DNA of 64,000 nt. Origin: an uncultured Paracoccaceae bacterium (lineage in GTDB: Bacteria; Pseudomonadota; Alphaproteobacteria; Rhodobacterales; Rhodobacteraceae). Shown here in pieces: positions 26,860 through 34,792 of the stretch (position 1 is its first letter; each line of letters opens with the position of its first letter). Position numbers and translations under genes: made by a program. Under the pieces are notes generated by a model. The model was given only the letters and a program-made list of their open reading frames with translations, was not told the origin of the DNA and made no database searches. The stretch covers positions 1 through 64,000 of the forward strand of contig CATOSB010000032.1 in NCBI GenBank assembly GCA_951812305.1, written 5' to 3'.

Positions 26860-27241
26860 TTTTGTCATCCGCTGCCGCCTAACCGTTGTTGGTAGTTTCT
26901 GAGCGGAGCCCGTGAGGGCCTCGTCTCGGAAATCTGCCAAGTGGCGAACGCGGATGGGGGCGAGGCAATGTCATTCGACAGCAGTGGTGCGGCCCGCAGG
27001 CGTAGCCGAGGACACGGGGCTGTCTAATGGGGTTGCCCGAGGGGGAAGGCGGCGTCTTCCCCCTGATGCAGCGCGGTGGCGTTCGGCTTGCCCGAACCCC
27101 AAGCTGCCGGGATCAGTGTCGGATCCAGTGGATCCGGCCGCAGACCCCTAAGGTGCTGAAAAGGAGAGATGATTCAGTTCTGCCGAGCCCCGAGCTACAC
27201 TGGTGCCATCAAATTGGGCACCAAAATGAGGAGGTTGAGGA
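26860..27241 (+). ncRNA. Candidate IS110 left end with bridge RNA
   Basis: The 380 bp upstream of the IS110 transposase contain no gene but strong hairpins: GGGGGAAG/CTTCCCCC with a 7-base loop (about 27048-27071), GGATCC-AGT-GGATCC and GGTGCC/GGCACC (about 27202-27222). IS110-group elements encode a structured bridge RNA in the non-coding end next to the transposase start that pairs with donor and target. Position and fold potential fit; I could not define loops or the exact element boundary. Confidence 0.45.
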
Positions 27242-28375
27242 ATGGAGCAGAAATTATTTGTCGGTTTGGACGTTCACAAACGAAACGTTTCGGTTGGACT
27301 GGCGGAAGATGGGCGCACCGGCGAGGTGCGCTTTCTTGGGGACATTGAGAACACGCCGGTTGCGGTGGAAACCTTGCTGCGGCGATTGTCGCAACGTGAT
27401 CGCGTATTGGACTTCTGCTATGAGGCCGGTCCCTGCGGCTATGGCATCTATCGGCAGATCACGGGCGCAGGGCATGAGTGCAGTGTCATCGCACCGACCA
27501 AAATCGCGATAGCACCAGGCGACAGGGTCAAAACGGATCGCCGTGATGCGCAACGACTGGCCGTCTTGCACAGGGCGGGCGAACTGACGCCAGTTTGGGT
27601 GCCAGACAACCGCCATGAGGCCATGCGCGATCTGATCCGGGCCAGGATGGATGCCGTCAAGCAGGTGACCACATCGCGCCATCAGCTCAGCTCATTCCTT
27701 TTGCGGCACGGTCGGAGCTATCCTCCCAACCGCAAGCCCTGGACTAAAATCCACAGCCGATGGCTGGGGACCCAAAGCTTTGACGAACCTGCGCAACAAA
27801 TTGTGTTCCAGGATTATGTCCAAACGGTCTGGACCACCGCGGAACGCCGCGACAACATGGTGAAGAGGATAGAAGAGCTGGTGCCTGACTGGTCACTTTG
27901 CGAGTTTGTCTATGCGCTCCGATGCTTCCGGGGCCTCGACCTCGTCTCGGCAGCGACGCTCGCAGCCAGCATCGGCGATATCACCCGGTTCGACAAACCT
28001 CGTCAGCTGATGAGCTATCTCGGGCTGACGCCGTCTGAATACTCGAGTGGTGGCACCATCCGCCGCGGCGGCATCACCAAAACTGGGAACCGTGAAGCTC
28101 GGAGGATGTTGATCGAAGCGGCTTGGTCCTATCGGTTCCCGGCAAAGGTCGCTCAGCACAAGGCACGGGTTCTTGAAACCCAGCCCAAGTGCGTTCGCGA
28201 CCTGGCTTGGAAAACACAGGAACGGCTGTGCAAGCGATACCGATCGCTTCAGGCCCGTGGAAAGAAATCGACAGTTATTGTTGCCGCCATCGCGCGCGAA
28301 CTCGCCGGGTTCGTCTGGGCCTTGGGGCAAGAGATGCAGCCCAGCTCTGGCCAGGCTGCGGGTCAGGCCGGGTGA
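27242..28375 (+). CDS. IS110-family transposase (DEDD recombinase)
   Basis: This 377-aa protein has the RuvC-like DEDD domain at the N-terminus (GLDVHKRNVSVGLAEDG with the first Asp, DFCYEAGPCGYG with the Glu, KTDRRDAQRLA with the Asp pair) and the C-terminal Tnp20 domain with a conserved serine region (FRGLDLVSAATLAASIGDI, then YSSGGTIRRGGITKTGN). Known members move DNA guided by a bridge RNA. It is intact. A good ribosome-binding site (GAGGTTGAGG) precedes ATG 27242. Confidence 0.93.
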   Translation: MEQKLFVGLDVHKRNVSVGLAEDGRTGEVRFLGDIENTPVAVETLLRRLSQRDRVLDFCYEAGPCGYGIYRQITGAGHECSVIAPTKIAIAPGDRVKTDRRDAQRLAVLHRAGELTPVWVPDNRHEAMRDLIRARMDAVKQVTTSRHQLSSFLLRHGRSYPPNRKPWTKIHSRWLGTQSFDEPAQQIVFQDYVQTVWTTAERRDNMVKRIEELVPDWSLCEFVYALRCFRGLDLVSAATLAASIGDITRFDKPRQLMSYLGLTPSEYSSGGTIRRGGITKTGNREARRMLIEAAWSYRFPAKVAQHKARVLETQPKCVRDLAWKTQERLCKRYRSLQARGKKSTVIVAAIARELAGFVWALGQEMQPSSGQAAGQAG

Positions 28376-28735
28376 AACCTGCGGTTAAGGCAACTCTCGC
28401 TTCGCCCTTTGGGCAGGATCTGCCGACGCCCGCGAGGGAGTAAAGAGAAAGGCCTGCGACGTAGCACGTTCATGCGGTTCCAATCCGCGAATGCAAGACT
28501 GATAGACCGTCGCCATCCGAATGGCTCATCCGACCTGACCCACCCAATCTTATGGCAGACTTCCCTCCATCGGCAAGGTGGAGCAATCTCCCCTGCGCAA
28601 CTGGTGTTGACAAAAGACATGCAAGGGCGTAGCCCGACTGGAGAGGTCCAACTCCCGCGTTTTGCCCCAATTGGGCGGGTCTGACGGTCGTGGCCGGCTC
28701 GGATATGAAGAGATTTTCTGCCAGGAGGATCGTTC
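28376..28735. other. Non-coding: IS110 right end and IS21 left end
   Basis: No gene seen in 360 bp. The left part should hold the IS110 right end; the TGTTGACAAAAGACATGCAA stretch near 28605 resembles an IS21-type terminus ahead of istA. Exact junctions cannot be placed without relatives. Confidence 0.4.
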
Positions 28736-29697
28736 ATGCCGGGCCGCCATGTCACCGACCAACAGATGAGGCTCTTCATGACGCTCAGACAGACCCACAC
28801 CGTCCCCGTGGCCGCCGCCAGGGCGGGCATCAGCCAATCCACGGGCTATCGGCTGCAAGCCGACCCAACTTTACCATCACAGAAGAAGAAGTCGCGCGGC
28901 CGGCGTCGCCCTGATCCGCTGGCCGATATTTTCGACACTGTGGTTGTGCCGATGTTGCAGACGTCGCCGGGCATCCGGCCTGTGGCGGTTTACGAAGAGG
29001 TTATGCGCCGACATCCGGAGCCTGGCACCGGCATTCGCCGCACTCTGGAGCGGCGGATACGGGCCTGGAACGCTGAGCATGGTCCCGAACAGGAGGTGAT
29101 GTTTCGGCAGGTCCATGAGCCGGGCAAGATGGGCCTGTCGGATTTTACCGCCATGGGCAAATTGGGGGTGACCATCGCTGGTGAGCCGCTGGATCATCGC
29201 CTGTATCACTTCCGGCTTGCCTATAGCGGGTTCCAGCACGCCCATGTGGTTCTGGGTGGCGAGAGCTATGTGGCACTGGCCGAGGGATTGCAGAATGCCC
29301 TCTGGACGCTCGGCGGCGCTCCTCACGACCATCGCACCGACAGCCTGCCGGCGGCCTTCAAAAACCTGAACCAGGCCGCCAAAGACGACCTTACCGACCG
29401 TTTTGATGCCCTGTGTCAGCACTACGGCATGACGCCGACACGCAATAACAAGGGCGTCGCGCATGAGAACGGTTCCATCGAGAGCCCCAATGGGCATCTG
29501 AAGCGCACCATCGAGGACGCGCTGATCATGCGAGGCTCGCGCGACTTTGAGGATCTCGTCACCTACCGTCGCTTCATCGATGAGATCGTAGGCCGGATCA
29601 ATGCGCGCAATGCCAGGCGCATCGACGCCGAACGCATGAGCCTCAAGCCGCTGCCGGCGCGGCGGACCACAGATTATGAGGAGGTTAGCCTTGCTCG
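28736..29697 (+). pseudogene. istA: IS21-family IstA transposase, C-terminus lost
   Basis: About 320 residues of IstA: an N-terminal helix-turn-helix (VAAARAGISQSTGYRLQ) and a DDE core with LSDFTAMGKLGV, HDHRTDSLPAAFKN and GSIESPNGHLKR. Normal IstA is about 500 aa; after DYEEV the sequence switches to the antisense of istB. An ATG at 28736 follows CAGGAGG. The break joins it tail to tail with an istB fragment. Confidence 0.85.
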
Positions 29698-30086
29698 ACA
29701 AGGGAAAGACCGATGGCCGAGCCGAGATGCGACTTGCCCACACCTGGTGGCCCGAACAATAGAATGTTGCTGCCTTTTGTGATCCAGCTGTCGCCTGCGG
29801 TGATGGCGCTGACATGGGCTTTGGACAACATGGGGACGGCTGTGAAGTCGAAGGCCTCAAGCGTCTTTCCCGGCAACAGCCTTGCCTGCGCCAGATGTCG
29901 CTCGATGCGGCGACGGTGGCGCTCGGCCAACTCATGTTCGACCAGTGTGCCGAGCAGTCGGGCGGCAGGCCAGCCTTCCTTGTCGGCCTGTTCTGCGAAG
30001 CGGGGCCAGAGGGCTTTGATGGCAGGCAAGCGCAACTCGGTCAGAGCCAGTGTCAGACGCGCGGTATCTGTCCGGGGCGATGTCAT
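29690..30086 (-). pseudogene. istB: IS21-family IstB ATPase, C-terminal half lost
   Basis: The N-terminal 130 residues of the IstB helper ATPase end just after the Walker A motif (LLFGPPGVGKSHLGSAIG). The Walker B and sensor parts are missing. Its start overlaps the stop of the istA remnant at 30083, the normal ATGA overlap of IS21 elements. The orientation is opposite to the istA fragment at 28736. Confidence 0.85.
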
Positions 30087-30181
30087 GCTGTCACCTCCTG
30101 AGCGGATACCGCATTGCAGAGCAACCGATTGTAGGATGAGAGATCGGCGAGTTGTACCTCGACGTCCGGGAGCGCGTCTTC
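30083..30181 (-). pseudogene. istA: IS21-family IstA, last 32 codons
   Basis: The final residues of an IstA (PDVEVQLADLSSYNRLL then a short tail) lie directly upstream of istB on the same strand. Together with the istB piece this is the middle of an IS21 element; its left and right parts are gone or inverted. Confidence 0.6.
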
Positions 30182-30485
30182 TGACGGGCTGAACAGCGCG
30201 TGTGCCTGCGTTAAACAATCCCGCGTTTCTTGAATCACTGCCGGGGGACCAGCCTGAAGAGAGGACGAAAGCGTCATCGAATACCACCACACTTTCGGAC
30301 GAATTGGCGCAAACGCTATCAGCGCGCTTGATCGGCCTATTTGAACACGCGCCCCAGCAGCGCGGCTATGAATATGAGCGTTTCCTCAACGAACTTTTTG
30401 CCGCTTACGGTCTGAAGCCGCGAGCACCTTTCAAGCTGACAGGGGAACAGATAGATGGAAGCTTCAAGCTGCATGGGGAGACTTA

Positions 30486-31654
30486 TACCAAGGGTGCTTC
30501 AAAATGACTCAGCTATGGATTTTGGGTACCGCCTGAGGTGCTGAGGTGATTCAAGATTGGCAAAGGAGACCACCGATGCCAGCCAGGATACCGATGCGAG
30601 CCGATTTTACCGCCAATGATCTGCGCAAGCTTGCCGCAGAGAGTTCTGATGCCCGGCAGAGCCGACGGCTTTTGTCGCTTGCCGCTATCGCCGATGGCAT
30701 GTCGCGTGGGGCTGCGGCCCGCATTGGCGGGATGGACCGGCAAACGCTCAGGGACTGGGTGCTCCGTTTCAACGCTGATGGTCCAGCGGGGCTGCTGGAT
30801 CGGCAGCGAGGAGGCTCGCGATCCCGCCTTGACAATGCGCAACTGGATGAACTGGCGGCTCTTGTCGAGACCGGTCCTGATCCTGAAAAGGACGGTGTCG
30901 TCCGCTGGCGGCGGGTCGATTTGAAGAATGTGATCAAGGCGCGTTTTGGCGTCGACTATCACGAGCGCCATGTGGGGCAGATTCTGCACAATCTGGGCTT
31001 TTCCCACATCAGCGCACGCCCTCAGCACCCGGGGCAGGACGTGCAGGTCATTGAGGATTTCAAAAAAACTTCGGCGACAATCTGAAGGAGACGCTTCAGG
31101 GGGTGCCGCCGGACAAACCCGTCGAAATCTGGTTCCAGGACGAGATGCGTCTCGGTCAGAAGAACACCCGCGTCCGCCAGTGGGCACGCAAGGGCACACG
31201 GCCCCGCCAGCCCGCCGATCAGCGTTACCAAAATGCGTATCTTTTTGGCGCCATCTGCCCCGAACGCGGCACCGGCGCGGCGATCATGATGCCAGCAGCC
31301 GACACCTATGCGATGCAGCGCCACCTGGAAGAAATCAGCAAAATTGTCTCCGATGGCGCCCACGCCGTCATCCTCATGGACCAAGCCGGCTGGCACACGA
31401 CATCCGCTCTGGAAATCCCGCAAAACCTGTCGCTCATGTTTCTGCCGCCCAAATCACCAGAGCTGAATCCAACCGAAAACATTTGGCAATATCTCCGCCA
31501 GACATGGCTCGCAAACCGGACGTTCGACACATATGACGCGATTCTCGACGCGGGGTGCGAGGCCTGGAACAACCTCATCGCAAGACCGCAAACCATCACA
31601 TCCATCGCAAGCCGCAACTGGGCGAAAGTCGGTCAGATTGAATAACCCTTGGTA
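30486..31654 (+). mobile_element. IS630-family element, copy 2 (1169 bp)
   Basis: Same terminal repeats and length as the copy at 11292-12460. The flanks ACTTA and TTACC, rejoined, restore the reading frame of the restriction endonuclease, so this insertion is precise. Confidence 0.94.
30576..31645 (+). CDS. IS630 transposase, -1 frameshift (copy 2)
   Basis: Second copy of the two-frame transposase; the A7 slip site lies at 31062-31068. No difference from copy 1 was noticed. Confidence 0.88.
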
Positions 31655-31961
31655 TTACCTCGTCGAAGCCAAATGGCAGGCAGGCCGTACAGGGCAATCC
31701 GATCTGCTGACCTTTTCGGGAAAGGTCTCGGGCAAGGCGACGTGGACGCGCGGGCTCTTCATCAGTAATTCGGGTTTTTCCGTGGACGGCCTTAAGGCAT
31801 TCGGGACGGGTAGGCGCACAAACATCATCTGTGCCGATGGGCTCGATCTGCATCAGGTCGTAATTAACCGTCTCTCCTTGATCGACGTGCTTGATGAAAA
31901 GCTGCGCCGGGCTGCCGAAACCAATTTGGCATTCGTCCCAGTTCGAGATTTGCTAGGATGA

Positions 31962-32144
31962 AATATGAACGCGTAACTACGTTCTGCGATCAGGAAGACT
32001 TGCTGGAAAACGACTTGGGGAGCTGATGGCAAGCCCTTTGTCTCTTATGATTATAGTGACGAACTCGCAAACAATCATCAAAAGCTTGAATGTTGGATAT
32101 ACCCACATTATGTTGCGGGAAAGATAGTTATTCGGACATCAATC
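31962..32144. promoter_or_regulatory. Upstream region of the protease/ThyA-like operon
   Basis: 183 bp of AT-rich DNA between the restriction endonuclease and the small acyl-carrier-like gene. It should hold the promoter. A loose inverted pair ATGATT...AATCAT spans about 32047-32076. No clear -35/-10 pair could be fixed. Confidence 0.35.
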
Positions 32145-32426
32145 ATGAACACCATCACCAAGACAAAGACAGGCGTGTTTCCAAAACTCGCTCTCGAAAT
32201 GTTACTTCGGGACGAGCTGATCATGGCTGCGGAAGTTGAAGCTATTACCCAAGGTAACACGTTGCCGGTATTACCTGCGGCAGCGGCGGTCGCACCTGTC
32301 CCAATGGATTCACTTGTTGTTGTAGAGCTGCTCTGCGCTGTTGAACCTGTCTTGGGTTTTGCACCATCTGACGCAACTGTGCGCAGTGGTGGCTACAACT
32401 CGGTTCAGGATGCGATTGATCATTAG
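32145..32426 (+). CDS. Acyl-carrier-protein-like small protein
   Basis: A 93-aa protein. The second half (MDSLVVVELLCAVEPVLGF, then GGYNSVQDAIDH) follows the acyl carrier protein pattern: DSL with the serine that would carry phosphopantetheine (Ser56), a helix-II like stretch and a closing helix. The first half is an unrelated Ala/Pro-rich extension. It lies 47 bp before the XRE gene on the same strand and opens the operon. No acyl-activating enzyme is nearby, so a structural or signalling role is as likely as acyl transfer. The Shine-Dalgarno is weak. Confidence 0.55.
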   Translation: MNTITKTKTGVFPKLALEMLLRDELIMAAEVEAITQGNTLPVLPAAAAVAPVPMDSLVVVELLCAVEPVLGFAPSDATVRSGGYNSVQDAIDH

Positions 32427-32473
32427 ATGCCACGTCTAGAGAAGCAGTGGCACAAAAAACAAGGAGTTTCGAA

Positions 32474-32851
32474 ATGAGTGTAGCGAAGCGGGCTGGTGAT
32501 GACGATCAAGAAGCACGGCGCGAGCTAGGTGAGCGTCTGCGCGAGGCGCGGCGGTATCTCGGGCTAAAGCAGGATGAAGTTGCGCAGTATCTTAAGATAC
32601 AACGAACTGCACTGTCTGAGATTGAGGCCGGAAACCGTCGTGTTGAAGCATTGGAGCTAAATCGGCTTGCAAAGCTCTACCGACAGCCCGTCGCATACTT
32701 CATTGACGATGATGATGCTGCTGCTGCGAGCCTGCCTGTGGACGTTGCGCACTTGGCCCGTAGGGCCGCCGATCTATCCAGGAAAGATCGGGACGAGCTA
32801 GGCAAGTTTGCCGACTATTTGCGTTCTCGATCAACGGCTGCACAGGAATAA
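32474..32851 (+). CDS. XRE-family transcriptional regulator
   Basis: A 125-aa protein with a classic lambda-repressor-like helix-turn-helix (LGERLREARRYLGLKQDEVA, then LKIQRTALSEIEAGNRR, residues about 18-55) and an acidic linker of DDDDAAAA type. I place the start at the ATG at 32474, which has AAGGAG 9 bases upstream; the GTG at 32447 lacks one. The stop is 3 bp before the ImmA-like gene. XRE regulators in this arrangement are often substrates of the adjacent ImmA/IrrE protease. Confidence 0.88.
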   Translation: MSVAKRAGDDDQEARRELGERLREARRYLGLKQDEVAQYLKIQRTALSEIEAGNRRVEALELNRLAKLYRQPVAYFIDDDDAAAASLPVDVAHLARRAADLSRKDRDELGKFADYLRSRSTAAQE

Positions 32852-32854
32852 ATT

Positions 32855-33868
32855 ATGGTCAATGAATACGCGAAAGCGGTTCGACATGGAGCGGCGGAAG
32901 CCAGTCGACTCCATCGGAAATTGGGCGTCCGCGAACGATTAGAAACTGCGGGCGGGGCAGTAAACGTATTTGCGATGATTCATGAGCTAAATGTGCCCCT
33001 GCTGCTTCGGCCACTTGAGGGGCTGTTAGGAGCCTATCTAAACTTTCCTTCACCGGGCATCCTAGTCACCACGCAGCGTCCCCTTAGTATCCAGCGTTTC
33101 ACGGCTGCGCATGAACTTGGTCATTGCATGCTGGATCATCAGCCAAGTTTAGATGATGAGGATAGCATCCTTCGTCGTATGCCCGTTAACCTGGAGCCTG
33201 GCCTTAATCACCAAGAGGTAGAAGCGGATGCATTTGCTGTCGGTTTTATGATGCCTAAATGGCTACTGGCCCTTCACATGCGTCGGCAAAACTGGACAAC
33301 CCACGACTTCCGCCGCCCAAGTGTCGTTTATCAACTGAGTTTACGACTTGGCTCCAGTTTTGAAGCGCTATGCTGGACGCTCGTGCGTTATCGAATGATC
33401 ACCTTTAAACAGGCTCGTGAACTGCTGTTGACCAGCCCCAAGGCCCTTAAAGAGATTTTGTTGGCTGATCATAGACCTGACAACTATCGTAGTGATGTTT
33501 GGCTTCTGACCGAGCGTGATGCTGGTATGCTGATTGATGGAAGCCGTCATGACCTCTTCGTTCTGAAATTGACCGAGCATAGTAACGGTGGGTATCTCTG
33601 GAACCTTGATGAGTTGCGAGCCAGCGGCTTTGCCATCGTGAATAATGAAGTTGAAGCGGTGGAACCTGACAGTATCGGTGATGTTGGTGTCCGCCGCGTA
33701 ACTGCGCAACCACCTGACGAATATCGTGGACGACTGGTTCTGGACGAAGCGCGCCCGTGGGATCGTAGTCAAAGCCTGTCTCGATTGGAATTTGATCTTG
33801 ATCTTACGGGTCCAGAGCAAGCGGGCCTCTCACGAGCTGAGCGGCGACAGATGCTGGAGGCCGCTTGA
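32855..33868 (+). CDS. ImmA/IrrE-type metallopeptidase fused to chagasin-like inhibitor domain
   Basis: A 337-aa two-domain protein. Residues about 35-140 are an ImmA/IrrE-type zinc peptidase with HELGH at 86-90 and the third ligand region EVEADAFAVG (121-130). Residues about 213-318 match the I42 chagasin family of cysteine-protease inhibitors by its three loops: NGGYLW (244-249), GDVGVRR (275-281) and the RPW loop (300-302). Chagasins block papain-like C1 peptidases, and the next gene encodes one, starting at the base after this stop. The ATG has AGGA 8 bases upstream. The protease-inhibitor pairing is read from motifs; function is inferred. Confidence 0.8.
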   Translation: MVNEYAKAVRHGAAEASRLHRKLGVRERLETAGGAVNVFAMIHELNVPLLLRPLEGLLGAYLNFPSPGILVTTQRPLSIQRFTAAHELGHCMLDHQPSLDDEDSILRRMPVNLEPGLNHQEVEADAFAVGFMMPKWLLALHMRRQNWTTHDFRRPSVVYQLSLRLGSSFEALCWTLVRYRMITFKQARELLLTSPKALKEILLADHRPDNYRSDVWLLTERDAGMLIDGSRHDLFVLKLTEHSNGGYLWNLDELRASGFAIVNNEVEAVEPDSIGDVGVRRVTAQPPDEYRGRLVLDEARPWDRSQSLSRLEFDLDLTGPEQAGLSRAERRQMLEAA

Positions 33869-34552
33869 GTGACTGTTAAAATAGCTGTTGATTTACGGGC
33901 AGAGTTTGGCCCTGTACGTGACCAAGGTCAGCGTCCTACTTGTCTAGCATTCGCAGCAAGTGATGCACATGCAGGTATGCGGGCAGATTGGGACGCTTTG
34001 TCATGTGAATACGCGTTTTATCATGCACAGAAGCTAAGAGGCCGGTCGCCTGCTCAAGGTTCCTATCTTGAGGATATGTTGGCCGCTCTGCGCGATAAAG
34101 GACAACCGGTCGAAAAGGGCTGGCCATATTTGACGCAGACACCGACAGACCTCTCAATTTATCATCCACCTACCTCCGTTGGCCCTCTATTTGCGCGAGA
34201 CGGGCACCAGCCCAACTACAATGTGCAACGTGTTTATCAGTCGCTGGACGCCGGTGATCCAGCTATCGTTCTCTCGGTTCTTACAAGCACATTTTTCAAC
34301 CCACCTGCCGATGGTATCATTGATCACTTCGACAACGATGCCGTCTTCCCGATCCCCAGACACGCACTTGTAGCAGTTGGCTATGGAGATGCACCACAGG
34401 GCCGGGCTGTGCTGCTTCGGAATAGTTGGGGACCAACATGGGGACTCGGCGGCTACGGATGGGTCACCGAAAACTATTTGACCCGGCACATGTATAACTT
34501 AGCGATTTTAAAGGATAACCGCGATGTATCTCAGCATTCCGCCGCAGCCTGA
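33869..34552 (+). CDS. Papain-like C1 cysteine peptidase, cytoplasmic
   Basis: A 227-aa protein that is almost only a mature papain domain: Gln19 and Cys25 in DQGQRPTCLAF, His165 in RHALVAVGYG, and Asn185 in LLRNSWG, a complete catalytic set in papain order. There is no signal peptide and no inhibitory propeptide, so the enzyme would be active in the cytoplasm unless held by a separate inhibitor; the chagasin-like domain of the upstream gene is the obvious candidate. The start is GTG directly after the previous stop. The end overlaps the next gene by 29 bp. Confidence 0.85.
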   Translation: MTVKIAVDLRAEFGPVRDQGQRPTCLAFAASDAHAGMRADWDALSCEYAFYHAQKLRGRSPAQGSYLEDMLAALRDKGQPVEKGWPYLTQTPTDLSIYHPPTSVGPLFARDGHQPNYNVQRVYQSLDAGDPAIVLSVLTSTFFNPPADGIIDHFDNDAVFPIPRHALVAVGYGDAPQGRAVLLRNSWGPTWGLGGYGWVTENYLTRHMYNLAILKDNRDVSQHSAAA

Positions 34553-34792
34553 CTGCATAACAACTTGGCGTGAAGCAGTACGTCTGGTTGACGCTTCAAA
34601 AGGCCATGAGGCGCACAATGTCTTGATGTCTGTCCAAAACCCAACGCTGGGCGCACAGCTTGGCGATCCACGCGTCAGTGCCGTGAATGATTTTTTGCTG
34701 TCTCACGACAAATCACTCCAAACGATAGCAAACACGATTTTCCCAACAGCCTTGTACCGGCGATACGGCGCACCAGAATTCTTTGATCGATT

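Larger units (their letters stand above)
30202..31961 (+). pseudogene. Mrr-like restriction endonuclease split by IS630 copy 2
   Basis: Taking out the IS630 insertion joins GSFKLHGETY to YLVEAKWQAG in one frame, giving a PD-(D/E)XK restriction endonuclease domain: RGYEYERFLNELF, the catalytic Asp in EQIDGSF, the E-x-K in VEAKW, then GLFISNSGFSVDG. Such Mrr_cat proteins cut modified or foreign DNA. The N-terminus is uncertain because IS21 debris abuts it; the C-terminus (31961) looks natural. Read across the element it gives about 190-195 residues. Confidence 0.75.
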
